NCBI RefSeq assembly: GCF_010093345.1
Contig: NZ_PDWT01000001.1
Location: 496,001 to 560,000 of the forward strand
DNA from: Pseudoxanthomonas yeongjuensis
GTDB lineage: Bacteria > Pseudomonadota > Gammaproteobacteria > Xanthomonadales > Xanthomonadaceae
DNA length: 64,000 bases
Reading direction: 5' to 3'
The notes below the pieces were generated by a model. That model was not told where the DNA came from. It saw only the letters and a list, made by a program, of their open reading frames with translations, and did no database searches. Position numbers and translations under genes: made by a program. This document shows, one piece after another, positions 1 to 7,837 of the stretch (position 1 is its first letter; every line of letters starts with the position of its first letter).

Positions 1-614
1 AAAGCGAAGCGGTCGCGGCGACCCGGATCTTCGGCCGCAGCTTCGATTACGCCACGTTGGCGAAGGGAATCCGTTTCGTTCCCGAAGGCCAGCCGCCGTT
101 GTTCGCCAGCCTGGAAGTCGCGGGGATTCCACGCAACGCACCGGCTTTCGACAACAGGCAGATCGGGATCGAGCGCAAGTACTACACGACCGACGGCAAG
201 GAGTGGAAAGGCAGCAGTCTGAAGGAAGGCGACGCATTGATCGTGCGGGTCAGCATCACGCCCAACGTCGGCATGCCCGATGCCTTGTTCACCGACCTGT
301 TGCCGGCGGGGCTGGAGATCGAGAACTTCAACCTGGGCGACGCCAAGCAGTGGGCCGACGTGGTCGTGGACGGCATCGAGATCGCTGATCGCTCCAGTTC
401 GGCCGACGTCAAGCACGAGGAGTTCCGCGACGACCGCTATGTGGCCGCGTTGAAGCTCGATCGGGGCGATGCGGCCAAGGTGTTCTACCTGGTCCGCGCG
501 GTCACGCCCGGCACCTACACCGTGCCGCCGCCGCTGGTCGAGGACATGTATCGTCCGGATATCCGCGGCGTGGGCAAGTCGACGCCGGCGACGATCACGG
601 TGGTGCAGCCGTAA
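1..614 (+). CDS. Bacterial alpha-2-macroglobulin (YfaS type), C-terminal end only
   Basis: This is the last 203 or so codons of a gene that begins before the window; the frame is open from base 3 to a TAA at 612-614. Segments such as DLLPAGLEIEN, RFDDRYVAAL-like RDDRYVAALKL and YLVRAVTPGTYTVPPP are typical of the C-terminal domain of bacterial alpha-2-macroglobulins. These are envelope proteins thought to trap attacking proteases. The call is supported by the pbpC gene 15 bases downstream: in many proteobacteria alpha-2-macroglobulin and PBP1C are encoded together, and the pair is proposed to protect and repair a breached cell wall. The bait region and thioester motif lie outside the window, so it cannot be said whether the thioester is intact. 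Confidence 0.85.
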   Translation, partial: SEAVAATRIFGRSFDYATLAKGIRFVPEGQPPLFASLEVAGIPRNAPAFDNRQIGIERKYYTTDGKEWKGSSLKEGDALIVRVSITPNVGMPDALFTDLLPAGLEIENFNLGDAKQWADVVVDGIEIADRSSSADVKHEEFRDDRYVAALKLDRGDAAKVFYLVRAVTPGTYTVPPPLVEDMYRPDIRGVGKSTPATITVVQP

Positions 615-619
615 GGGCA

Positions 620-763
620 GGAACGAGTTTGCAGGAACGAGGAACGAGTGGGGCGGCACGGCACGGCTTGAAGAAGCTGGCCTCGCGGTTGTCGTTCACT
701 CGTTCCTCGTTCCTCTCCACTCGTTCCTCGCTCCTCTCCACCCGTCTCCTGCCGCTATTACGC
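620..763. repeat. Heptad (GGAACGA-type) repeat array, folds back on itself
   Basis: The left part has GGAACGA-like units near 620-650. The right part, 695-760, carries the complementary CTCGTTCC and CTCGCTCC units several times, so the transcript could form a long hairpin. The same repeat type occurs at 10164-10268 and 52688-52873. Here it runs into the 5' end of pbpC. Confidence 0.7.
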
Positions 764-3073
764 TGGGGAACGGCCGTGGTGCTGGCGACGCTGCTCGTCC
801 TCGACCTGGCATTCCCTCCGCCACTGCCCAAGGCCCGCGACACCAGCACCCTGGTGGTCGCGCGCGACGGCACACCGCTGCGCGCCTTCGCCGACCGCAA
901 TGGCGTGTGGCGCTATCCGGCCACGATGGAAAGCGTGTCGCCGCTGTACCTGCAGGCGCTGCTGAATTACGAGGACCGCTGGTTCTGGAAGCACCCGGGG
1001 GTGAATCCGTGGGCGTTGCTGCGCGCGGGTGGGCAATGGCTGCGCGGTGGGCGCATCGTTTCCGGCGGCTCGACCCTGACCATGCAGGTCGCGCGCCTCC
1101 TCGATCCGCATACGCGGACCCCGTGGGGGAAGACGAAGCAACTGTTGCGCGCGGTGCAACTGGAAGCGCACCTGGGCAAGCGCGAGATCCTGCAGTTGTA
1201 TCTTGAGCGCGCACCCTTCGGCGGCACCATCGAAGGTGTGGAAGCGGCCAGCTGGGCCTACCTCGGCAAGCCGGCATCACGGCTGTCGCAGGCCGAGGCG
1301 GCCTTGCTCGCAGTGCTTCCGCAATCGCCCAGCCGGTTGCGTCCCGACCGCCATCCCGAAGCCGCACGCAAGGCGCGCGACAAGGTGCTGCAACGCATGG
1401 TCGCGCTCGGCGTGTGGACCCAGGCGCAGGTGGACGATGCGCGCATCGAACCGGTCGTGGCCCGCTCGTTGAAGCCGCCGCTCAGCGCCGCCTTGCTGGC
1501 CGAACGCCTGCACCAGGCCGACCCGAAGGCCGCGCGCATCGTTTCCAGCATCGATCCCGGATTGCAGCGCACCCTGGAAGAACGCGTTTCCGCTTATTTC
1601 TCCAGCCTGCCGGAACGCACTTCCGCCGCGCTGCTGGTGGTCGATAACGCGAGCCTGCAGGCGCGCGCCTACGTCGGTTCGGTGGCTTTCGGCGACAAGC
1701 AGAGGCTGGGCCATGTGGACATGGTCCGGGCCTGGCGCTCGCCGGGTTCCACGCTGAAGCCTTTCCTCTACGGGCTGGCGCTGGATGATGGGCTGATCCA
1801 TTCGGAAAGCCTGATGGTCGATGCGCCGCAGACGTTCGGCGGCTACCGGCCGGGGAATTTCGATTCGGCATTCAATGGTCCGATAGGCGCGGCCGAGGCC
1901 CTGAGGCTTTCCTTGAACGTACCGGCCGTGGACCTGCTGGACCGCGTGGGCCCCGCGCGCTTTTCCGCACGCCTGGCCAACGGCGGCATCGAGTTGAAAT
2001 ACCCGCGTGGCGGCAAGCCCAACCTGGCCATGATTCTCGGTGGCACCGGTGCGCGACTGGAAGACTTGGTCGGCGCCTTCGCCGCCTTCAACCGGGGCGG
2101 CGTGGCGGGACGCGTGCGCTATACCGAAGCCGATCCGGTGATCGACCGCCGCATGATGTCGCCGGGCGCGGCCTGGATCCTGCGTGAAATCCTGGAAGCC
2201 AATCCACGACCTGGCTACGGACTGGGGACGTTCGACATCGGTTCGCGCCCACGCACGGCCTGGAAGACCGGCACGAGCTACGGCTTTCGTGACGCATGGG
2301 CGATCGGCGGCACGCGGCGCTACACCGTCGGGGTCTGGGTAGGCCGACCGGATGGCACGCCGTTGCCGGGACAGTACGGCGCAGTCACTGCGCTGCCGTT
2401 GATGTTCGAGGTGATCGACAGCCTGCCGCGCGCGCGCGGCGATGGCGTGCCGGCGCCGCCGCCCGCCAACGTGGCCGAGGTCGAAATCTGCTGGCCGCTG
2501 GGCCTGCCGCCCGAAACCGACGCGCCAGGACTGTGCCAGCGCCGGATGAAGGCGTGGACGCTGGACGGAGCGATACCGCCGACCTTCCCGGAGCGCGATG
2601 CGCGGCTATGGAACGCGGGTCGCGAGCGTTTCGAGGTGGATGCGAAGACTGGCCTGCGGCTTTCGGCCGAATGTGCGCAGCCGCACGAACCGCGCAGTGC
2701 GGAAATCGCGCGTTGGCCCGCACTGGCGTCGCCCTGGTTGTCGGCACAGGTGCGCAAGGAATCCAGATTGCCTGCGCTGTCCCCCGATTGCATCGCCGAC
2801 GGCCGTGAGGCCTCCACCGAACTGCGCATCGAGGGACTGAACGACCGTGCGACCATCGCCCGTGCGCCGGGCAGCCCCCATGGCGCGCGCTTGCAGATGC
2901 GTGCGCTGGGCACGGACACCAGGGTGCAATGGCTGCTGGATGGGAAGTGGATCGCCGAGACCCAGGGCGCACGAAGCTTCCAGCGCGATTTCGAGGATCC
3001 GGGCGAGCACACGCTGACCGCCCTTGCCGAAAGCGGCGCATGGACGCGAGTCGGTTTCCGCGTATTGCGCTAG
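629..3073 (+). CDS. pbpC: Penicillin-binding protein 1C (bifunctional glycosyltransferase/transpeptidase)
   Basis: This is a class A PBP of 814 codons from a TTG at 629. After a membrane segment (about residues 45-65) comes the GT51 glycosyltransferase domain, with NYEDRWFWKHPG (from about 113) and GGSTLTMQVARLLDP (from about 147). The transpeptidase domain follows with SPGSTLKPF (about 370), SLN (about 428) and KTGTS (about 545), and there is a C-terminal PBP1C-specific domain. Close matches to E. coli PbpC are the motifs WRYP, KHPGVNP and LAVLPQ-PSRLRPDR. The start is uncertain. No ATG precedes the membrane segment, and the first 40 or so codons are built from a heptad repeat array that reads as SFTRSSFLSTRSSLLSTR. 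It lies 15 bases after the alpha-2-macroglobulin gene, so the two are probably cotranscribed. Confidence 0.92.
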   Translation: MQERGTSGAARHGLKKLASRLSFTRSSFLSTRSSLLSTRLLPLLRWGTAVVLATLLVLDLAFPPPLPKARDTSTLVVARDGTPLRAFADRNGVWRYPATMESVSPLYLQALLNYEDRWFWKHPGVNPWALLRAGGQWLRGGRIVSGGSTLTMQVARLLDPHTRTPWGKTKQLLRAVQLEAHLGKREILQLYLERAPFGGTIEGVEAASWAYLGKPASRLSQAEAALLAVLPQSPSRLRPDRHPEAARKARDKVLQRMVALGVWTQAQVDDARIEPVVARSLKPPLSAALLAERLHQADPKAARIVSSIDPGLQRTLEERVSAYFSSLPERTSAALLVVDNASLQARAYVGSVAFGDKQRLGHVDMVRAWRSPGSTLKPFLYGLALDDGLIHSESLMVDAPQTFGGYRPGNFDSAFNGPIGAAEALRLSLNVPAVDLLDRVGPARFSARLANGGIELKYPRGGKPNLAMILGGTGARLEDLVGAFAAFNRGGVAGRVRYTEADPVIDRRMMSPGAAWILREILEANPRPGYGLGTFDIGSRPRTAWKTGTSYGFRDAWAIGGTRRYTVGVWVGRPDGTPLPGQYGAVTALPLMFEVIDSLPRARGDGVPAPPPANVAEVEICWPLGLPPETDAPGLCQRRMKAWTLDGAIPPTFPERDARLWNAGRERFEVDAKTGLRLSAECAQPHEPRSAEIARWPALASPWLSAQVRKESRLPALSPDCIADGREASTELRIEGLNDRATIARAPGSPHGARLQMRALGTDTRVQWLLDGKWIAETQGARSFQRDFEDPGEHTLTALAESGAWTRVGFRVLR

Positions 3074-3084
3074 GCGATGCCTTT

Positions 3085-3175
3085 GTAGGAGCGTCCCTTG
3101 GGCGCGAGCTCTTGCTCTTGTTCGAGGTCAGCGCAAGAACAGAAACAAGAGCTCGCGCCCAAGGGACGCTCCTAC
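3085..3175. repeat. GTAG-type REP palindrome (inverted pair)
   Basis: The left arm starts GTAGGAGCGTCCCTTGGG and continues to GCGAGCTCTT. The right arm is its perfect complement over 29 bases and ends in GACGCTCCTAC. It lies between the convergent pbpC and ferritin-like genes. This matches the GTAG-headed REP elements known from Stenotrophomonas and relatives. Confidence 0.9.
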
Positions 3176-3178
3176 AGG

Positions 3179-3781
3179 TTATTTTCCTATCCAGCCATCC
3201 AGCAGGTCGGAGAACTCGTCGGCGTGCTCTTCTTCCTGGGCCAGGATCGATTCCAGGATGCGCTTGGTGGTGGTGTCGCGGTCGCCGATGTAGTTGATCA
3301 TCTCGCGATAGCTGTCGATGGCGATGCGCTCGGCGATCAGGTCTTCCTTGACCATGTCGCGCAAGTCCTGGCCTTCCTTGTATTCGGCATGCGAACGCTT
3401 GCTCAGCGTATCCGGATTGAGGTCCGGTTCGCCGCCCAGTTGCACGATGCGCTCGGCCAGCAGGTTCGCGTGCGCCTGTTCCTGCTGCGCATGCTCCAGG
3501 AACTCGGCCTTGATCGAATCGGCGAGCATGCCCGAAGCCATGAAATAGTGGCGGTAATAGCGCAGTACGCAGACGTATTCGGTCGCCAGCGCGTCGTTGA
3601 GCAGCTTGATCACCACCTTCTTGTCCGCGAGATAGGTGCGGGTGATCGCGCCGTCGCCGATGTTCTTGCGTGCGTTGGCGCGCAGGGTGGCGGTATCGGT
3701 CAATACGCCGCTACCGGACGAAGAAGGCTTGCCGGGTGCGGCTGTTTTCCGCGGCTTCGGTTTGCTGGCTGGCTTGGACAT
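3179..3781 (-). CDS. Bacterioferritin-like ferritin-fold protein
   Basis: A 200-residue protein with a low-complexity, Lys/Pro-rich N-terminal tail (about 25 residues) before a four-helix ferritin-like domain. Candidate di-iron ligands are the Glu in LATEYVCVLRYYRH, EHAQQEQAH in the second helix, the Glu in AERIAIDSYREM, and LAQEEEHADEF in the last helix. This is the E...ExxH...E...ExxH pattern of ferroxidase centres. It is about 40 residues longer than classical bacterioferritin because of the tail, which resembles the DNA-binding extension of Dps proteins; that comparison is inference. It lies 30 bases downstream of a peroxiredoxin gene on the same strand, suggesting a shared iron and peroxide stress role. 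The stop is six bases before the REP palindrome. Confidence 0.8.
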   Translation of the reverse strand: MSKPASKPKPRKTAAPGKPSSSGSGVLTDTATLRANARKNIGDGAITRTYLADKKVVIKLLNDALATEYVCVLRYYRHYFMASGMLADSIKAEFLEHAQQEQAHANLLAERIVQLGGEPDLNPDTLSKRSHAEYKEGQDLRDMVKEDLIAERIAIDSYREMINYIGDRDTTTKRILESILAQEEEHADEFSDLLDGWIGK

Positions 3782-3811
3782 TGGCTGGCCTTGGTGGTGG
3801 GGGAAAGGTAG

Positions 3812-4294
3812 TCAGCTGGGCAGGTTTTCCAGCACATGTTCGGCGGAGGACACCTTGTACTCGCCAGGCGACTCCACCCACAGCTGCTTGACGACACCGT
3901 CTTCGGCGTACAACGCATAGCGCTTGGAACGCACGCCCATGCCATATCCGCTGGCGTCCATCTCCAGACCCAGCGCACGGGTGAAATCGGCATTGCCGTC
4001 GGCCAGCATCTGCAGGCCGTCGGGAACGTCCTGCGACTTTCCCCAGGCCTGCATCACGAAAGGATCGTTGACCGAAACGCAATACACATCGATGCCGCGT
4101 TTGCGGAACTCGTCGAAGTGCTGCACGAAGCCGGGCAAATGACGTTCGGAACAGGTCGGGGTGAAGGCGCCGGGCACGGCGAACAGGACGGCGTTGTGGC
4201 CCTGGAACAGGGTGGGTGTGTCGACTGTCTCGACGCCATCGCGGATGCGCTTGAGGATGACTTCGGGAATGGCGTCGCCGGTCTGGATGGTCAT
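3812..4294 (-). CDS. Peroxiredoxin, Prx5 family
   Basis: A 160-residue thiol peroxidase that reduces hydrogen peroxide and organic peroxides. The peroxidatic cysteine is Cys48 in PGAFTPTCSERHLPG, the diagnostic motif of the Prx5 family. The WGKSQ, DGNADFTRALGLEMDASGYGMGVRSKRYA and ESPGEYKVSSAEHVL segments are also family-typical. The ATG at 4294 is chosen because AAGGAG lies just upstream and family members begin there; the frame stays open further upstream without homology. It heads a likely two-gene unit with the ferritin-like gene and is transcribed away from the hsp20 gene. No fused glutaredoxin domain is present, so the electron donor must be a separate thioredoxin or glutaredoxin. Confidence 0.9.
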   Translation of the reverse strand: MTIQTGDAIPEVILKRIRDGVETVDTPTLFQGHNAVLFAVPGAFTPTCSERHLPGFVQHFDEFRKRGIDVYCVSVNDPFVMQAWGKSQDVPDGLQMLADGNADFTRALGLEMDASGYGMGVRSKRYALYAEDGVVKQLWVESPGEYKVSSAEHVLENLPS

Positions 4295-4355
4295 GGATGC
4301 TCCTTGGGGATGAATGAAGGGTAGGCGCGGGAATGGTAAGGCTGCGTCAAAGGTA

Positions 4356-4383
4356 CTTGAAAAAACCGCAGGGGCACTCATCT
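4356..4383 (+). promoter_or_regulatory. Sigma32-like heat-shock promoter for hsp20
   Basis: CTTGAAA (4356-4362) and CTCATCT (4377-4383) are separated by 14 bases. The sigma32 consensus is CTTGAAA, 13-15 bases, then CCCATNT; only one conserved base of the second box differs. It lies about 60 bases before the Hsp20 start. Confidence 0.55.
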
Positions 4384-4441
4384 CGGAGCCATGACGGCCC
4401 GGTGCCGTCGCAACCAAAGACCCCGTACCAGGAGTTCCAGC

Positions 4442-4912
4442 ATGAGCATCGTCCGTTACCACCACTGGCCGCGCCACGCCGCGCGCCAGGAGCAGATCAA
4501 CCACCTGTTCGAGCGCTTCTTCGACAAGGGCGCCGCGAATGCGGCCGCCGAAGAGGGCCAGGCCGAAGCCCGCCAGTGGGTGCCCCGCGTGGATGTCCGC
4601 GAGGAAGCCGAGCGCTTCGTCATCCTTGCCGACCTGCCGGGCATCGAGCCCGACCAGATCGAGATCCAGATGGACAAGGGCGTCCTGAGCATCAAGGGCC
4701 AGCGCAAGGGCGAACCGGCCACCGAAACCTCGCGCTATTCGCGGGTCGAGCGCCGTCAGGGCGGCTTCCATCGCGATTTCAGCCTTCCCGACAGCGCCGA
4801 TGCCGAAGGCATAGTCGCCAGCGGCCGCAACGGCGTGCTGGAGATCAGCATCCCCAAGAAGGCCGAATCCACCCCGCGCCGCATCCAGGTGGGCAGTCCG
4901 TCGGTGCAGTAA
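4442..4912 (+). CDS. Small heat shock protein, Hsp20 family
   Basis: A 156-residue ATP-independent chaperone that holds unfolding proteins. The alpha-crystallin domain spans about residues 45-145, from WVPRVDVREEAERFVILADLPG through GVLSIKGQRKGE and the DFSLPDSADAEGIVASGRNGVLEISIPK block. The Ile-x-Ile type motif (ISIPKK) near the C-terminus is the oligomer contact. The ATG at 4442 has AGGAG nine bases upstream. A sigma32-like promoter precedes the gene. The DnaJ-type co-chaperone CbpA follows on the same strand after 110 bases, and a divergent peroxiredoxin gene lies on the other side, so this is a small stress cluster. Confidence 0.92.
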   Translation: MSIVRYHHWPRHAARQEQINHLFERFFDKGAANAAAEEGQAEARQWVPRVDVREEAERFVILADLPGIEPDQIEIQMDKGVLSIKGQRKGEPATETSRYSRVERRQGGFHRDFSLPDSADAEGIVASGRNGVLEISIPKKAESTPRRIQVGSPSVQ

Positions 4913-5022
4913 ACAGCCGCAGGCCGGCCACCCGTATTCCAGCGGGACCCCGCCAACGCGCCCAGTAAGTAGAATCGGCTCGCAGTCGCAGGATTGCGGG
5001 CCGATTGTCCGAGAGGTAAGCG

Positions 5023-5916
5023 ATGCAGTTCAAGGATTACTACCAGGTACTCGGGGTCGAACCGACCGCGGGCGACGCCGAGATCAAGACCGCCTACCGG
5101 CGGATGGCGCGCAAGTACCATCCCGATGTCAGCAAGGAAGCCGGCGCCGAGGACAAGTTCAAGGGCGTCAACGAAGCCTATGAGGCGCTGCGCGATCCGC
5201 AGAAGCGCAAGGCCTACGACCAGTTGCGTTCGCAGGGCTATCGGCCCGGCGAGGAATTCCGCCCGCCGCCGGATTTCGGACGCGGGGGCGTGGGCGGCAA
5301 CCCGGGTTTCGATTTCGAGGAAGTGTTCGGCAGCGACGGTTCGGCGGGTGGCGGCTTCAGCGATTTTTTCGAAGGCCTGTTCGGTCGCCGCGCGCAGGCG
5401 GGCGCCGCGCCGCGCGGCCCGCGCCCGGCCGGCGACACGCGGGCGAAAGTATCGGTGCCGCTGCAGGCGATTCACGACGGCGGCAACGTGCGCCTGGATA
5501 TCAATGGCAAGCATCTGGACGTGCGCATACCCAAGGGCGTGCGTCCGGGGCAGGTGATCCGCCTGGGGGGGCAGGGCAGCGGTGGCGGCAATCTGTTGCT
5601 GGAAGTGGAATACGCGGCGCACCCGCAATTCGAAGTGGACGGGCGCAACATCATCTACGTACTGCCGGTCGCTCCATGGCAGGCGGCCCTGGGCGCGACG
5701 GTCAGCGTGCCGACGCTGGGCGGATCGGTTGAGCTGAAGGTGCCTGCCGATTCGGAGGCTGGCCGCAAGCTGCGCCTGCGCGGACGCGGCCTGCCGGGCA
5801 CGCCGGCGGGCGATCAGATCGTGGAGCTGGAAATCACCGCCCCGCGCGCCGTCACCGAACGCCAGCGCACCGTTTACCGGATGCTGGCGAGTGCGTTCGA
5901 GGGAAACGACGAGTAG
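5023..5916 (+). CDS. cbpA: Curved DNA-binding protein / DnaJ-like co-chaperone
   Basis: A 297-residue class B J-protein. The J domain (1-70) contains the HPD motif at 33-35 (KYHPDVSKE). It is followed by a Gly/Phe-rich linker (about 75-125) with repeated GGG and FDFEEVFG-type segments, and then the two DnaJ C-terminal beta-domains (about 140-285). There is no cysteine-rich zinc finger, which separates it from DnaJ. Length and domain order match CbpA, which stimulates DnaK and associates with the nucleoid. The ATG at 5023 begins the canonical MQFKDYY. The gene faces the convergent pilH-like gene, with a short hairpin between them. Confidence 0.9.
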   Translation: MQFKDYYQVLGVEPTAGDAEIKTAYRRMARKYHPDVSKEAGAEDKFKGVNEAYEALRDPQKRKAYDQLRSQGYRPGEEFRPPPDFGRGGVGGNPGFDFEEVFGSDGSAGGGFSDFFEGLFGRRAQAGAAPRGPRPAGDTRAKVSVPLQAIHDGGNVRLDINGKHLDVRIPKGVRPGQVIRLGGQGSGGGNLLLEVEYAAHPQFEVDGRNIIYVLPVAPWQAALGATVSVPTLGGSVELKVPADSEAGRKLRLRGRGLPGTPAGDQIVELEITAPRAVTERQRTVYRMLASAFEGNDE

Positions 5917-5919
5917 CGA

Positions 5920-5943
5920 ACGGAGCGACGACCGCCGCTCCGT
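5920..5943. terminator. Hairpin between convergent cbpA and pilH-like genes
   Basis: ACGGAGCG (5920-5927) pairs perfectly with CGCTCCGT (5936-5943). There is no T-run on either side, so it is only a possible bidirectional terminator. Confidence 0.35.
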
Positions 5944-5950
5944 GCCGGCC

Positions 5951-6343
5951 TCAGGCAGCGCTTGGCGGCGGCGCTTCGGTGGTATTGAAGATGCGTTCGA
6001 TGACTTCGGCCAGTTCGTCTTCGGAGAACGGCTTGGTCAGATAGGCCTTGGCGCCCTGGCGCAGGCCCCACATGCGGTCGGTGTCCTGGTCCTTGGTGGT
6101 GACCAGGATGACCGGGATATGCCGGGTATTGCTGTCGCGGCTCAGCGTGCGGGTGGCCTGGAACCCGTTGAGGTTGGGCATCACCACATCCATCAGGACC
6201 ATGTCCGGAAGTTCGCGCTTGGCGACTTCCACGCCTGCGGCGCCGTCTTCGGCGGTCAACGATTCGTGGCCCAGTTTCTCGACGATGCGCTGTATGCCCA
6301 GCAGTTGGGAAGGCGAATCGTCGACTATCAGAATGCGCGCCAT
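5951..6343 (-). CDS. pilH: Single-domain response regulator, PilH-like
   Basis: A 130-residue stand-alone receiver domain. Acidic pocket DD is at residues 8-9 (LIVDDS), the phospho-accepting Asp at about 52 (MVLMDVVMPNLNG), and the conserved Thr and Lys appear in VTTKDQD and AYLTKPF. MDVVMPNLNGFQATR and GAKAYLTKPFSEDEL resemble PilH, which tunes type IV pilus retraction in the Pil-Chp chemotaxis-like pathway. No pilG, pilI or pilJ adjoins it, which is the main reason for caution; it could be another CheY-like protein. The C-terminal TTEAPPPSAA is low complexity. The gene follows the acuI-like gene on the same strand after about 95 bases. Confidence 0.7.
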   Translation of the reverse strand: MARILIVDDSPSQLLGIQRIVEKLGHESLTAEDGAAGVEVAKRELPDMVLMDVVMPNLNGFQATRTLSRDSNTRHIPVILVTTKDQDTDRMWGLRQGAKAYLTKPFSEDELAEVIERIFNTTEAPPPSAA

Positions 6344-6437
6344 GCTTTACCCCAAGTTGTCCCCAGTCGCGATTGTAGTGTGACTTTGTGCCTGCGGAAA
6401 ATGGGGGTGGCCCAGGCAGGCGCGATCGGGGGCGTGT

Positions 6438-7433
6438 TCAGCCGGTTCTGACCACGGTGCGGCCGAAGGATTGGCCCGAAAGCATGCCGTTGAACACCTC
6501 CGGAAGCCCTTCCAGCGTCGTTTCCCGCCTGCAGATGACCTCCAGATGCCTCGGTTTCCAGTCGTCGGCCAGATGCCGCCAGATATCGTCGCGTATGCCG
6601 CGGGCGGTTCCGGCCGAAGCCACGCCCAACAGGGACACGCCGCGGATGATGAAGGGCATTACCGTGGCCGGCAGGTCGTGGGTGGCGACGAGACCGGCGG
6701 ATGCGACATTGCCATAAGGCGCGGTCTGCGCCAGCAGGCTGGCCAGCATGCCGCCGCCGACGTTGTCCAGGCCGCCGCCGAAGCGCACGGATTCCATCGG
6801 CCGCTTGCTGTCCAGGACCTCGCGCCCCAATACCCGGGTAGCGCCGATAGATTCCAGGTAATCGGCCTGGTCGGCCTTGCCGCTGACCGCATGCACTTCG
6901 AAACCGGCACTGCTGAAGATGTCCACCGCGAGCGAACCGACCCCGCCGGTGGCGCCGGTGACCGCGAGCGGCCCGAGTTCCGGAGTCTGCCGGTTGTCCA
7001 GCATGCGATACAGCGCCAGCGCCGCGGTGAAGCCGGCGGTGCCAAGGACCATGCTCTCGCGCAGGCTCAATCCGGAGGGCAGGGGAACGACCCACTTCGA
7101 TTCCAGCCGTGCGTACTGCGCATAGCCGCCATCGCGGGTTTCGCTGAGCCCAGAACCGGTGACCAGCACCGCGTCGCCTTCCTTGAACGCTGGGTCGGTG
7201 CTGGCGACGACATGGCCGGCGACATCGATGCCGCCGACCAACGGGAACCTGCGCAGGATCTTGCCCTGGCCGGTGCCGGCCAGCGCGTCCTTGAAATTGA
7301 CCGAAGACCAGGCGGTCTTGACGACGACTTCGCCGGGATTGAGATCATCCAGCGAGATCGATTCGATGCCGGCACGATAGCCGGCGTCGTCGTTGTGGAT
7401 GCGGAAGGCGGGGAAGTTGTCTGGAGTGCTCAT
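6438..7433 (-). CDS. acuI: Acrylyl-CoA reductase / YhdH-family quinone oxidoreductase
   Basis: A 331-residue medium-chain dehydrogenase/reductase without zinc ligands. The N-terminal GroES-like half contains WSSVNFKDALAGTGQGKILRRFPLVGGIDVAGHV, and the Rossmann half contains the NADPH-binding VTGATGGVGSLAVD. The long match to the YhdH/AcuI family (FKDALA, PGIDVAG-like, SLLG near the end) supports NADPH-dependent reduction of acrylyl-CoA or related enones. The physiological substrate here is not shown. The ATG at 7433 gives MSTPDNFPAFRI, the usual family start. Just upstream lies the CGTCAT palindrome that ends the GIY-YIG cassette. Confidence 0.85.
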   Translation of the reverse strand: MSTPDNFPAFRIHNDDAGYRAGIESISLDDLNPGEVVVKTAWSSVNFKDALAGTGQGKILRRFPLVGGIDVAGHVVASTDPAFKEGDAVLVTGSGLSETRDGGYAQYARLESKWVVPLPSGLSLRESMVLGTAGFTAALALYRMLDNRQTPELGPLAVTGATGGVGSLAVDIFSSAGFEVHAVSGKADQADYLESIGATRVLGREVLDSKRPMESVRFGGGLDNVGGGMLASLLAQTAPYGNVASAGLVATHDLPATVMPFIIRGVSLLGVASAGTARGIRDDIWRHLADDWKPRHLEVICRRETTLEGLPEVFNGMLSGQSFGRTVVRTG

Positions 7434-7444
7434 TCAATGATTCT

Positions 7445-7478
7445 CGTCATCCCAGCGAACGCTGGGATCCATTTTGAT
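7445..7478. repeat. CGTCAT-type REP palindrome, single copy (left end of GIY-YIG cassette)
   Basis: The core CCCAGCGAACGCTGGG is a hairpin with an AA loop, followed by ATCCATTTTGA. Bases 7445-7477 are an exact inverted copy of 7908-7940, so a 33-bp perfect inverted repeat encloses the GIY-YIG gene. Confidence 0.9.
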
Positions 7479-7495
7479 CTGGCTTTCAGACCGGG

Positions 7496-7792
7496 TCAGA
7501 GTATTTCAATGTACAGATCACGCCATTCAGGATTGGATGTCTCGATCAACTCCAGCTTCCAGGCGCGCTTCCAGGCTTTCAATGACTTCTCGCGAAGAAT
7601 TGCAGATTCCATGGTTCCATGCACCTCGTACCAGACCAAAGTATGAATCCGGTACTTCCTGGCGAAGCCTTCGGCCCGATCGCTCTTGTGCTGCCAAATG
7701 CGGCCAGGCAGGTTGGAGGTAACGCCGACGTAAAGCGTTCCGCGTATTCCGCTAGCGAGTATGTAAACGCATGGAATTCGTTCCCGTTGCAT
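7496..7792 (-). CDS. Small stand-alone GIY-YIG nuclease
   Basis: A 98-residue protein that is almost all GIY-YIG domain. Visible elements are VYIL (GIY position) at about 9-12, LYVG (YIG position) at 20-23, the catalytic Arg31 in RIWQHK, the Glu in REKSLKAWKRAWK, and the terminal ETSNPEWRDLY of the UPF0213/YhbQ-like subgroup. The start ATG at 7792 has AGGAAAGG upstream. The frame stays open upstream through the neighbouring palindrome, but that part has no homology. There is no DNA-recognition domain, so it must use a minimal site or a partner. The gene sits alone inside a 496-bp block flanked by a perfect 33-bp inverted repeat made of REP hairpins. This suggests a role in moving or maintaining these repeats (inference). 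Confidence 0.88.
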   Translation of the reverse strand: MQRERIPCVYILASGIRGTLYVGVTSNLPGRIWQHKSDRAEGFARKYRIHTLVWYEVHGTMESAILREKSLKAWKRAWKLELIETSNPEWRDLYIEIL

Positions 7793-7837
7793 AAGCCTTT
7801 CCTTGGCTTCGAGCGATAAGCGTAATTGCAAATGGTT

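Noticed and set aside
4295..4771. N-terminal extension of the peroxiredoxin
   Set aside because: The open frame runs antisense through the Hsp20 gene. The family start and AAGGAG site are at 4294.
7441..7444. Target-site duplication around the GIY-YIG cassette
   Set aside because: The bases left of 7445 (ATTCT) and right of 7940 (TCGGA) do not match, so no duplication can be claimed.
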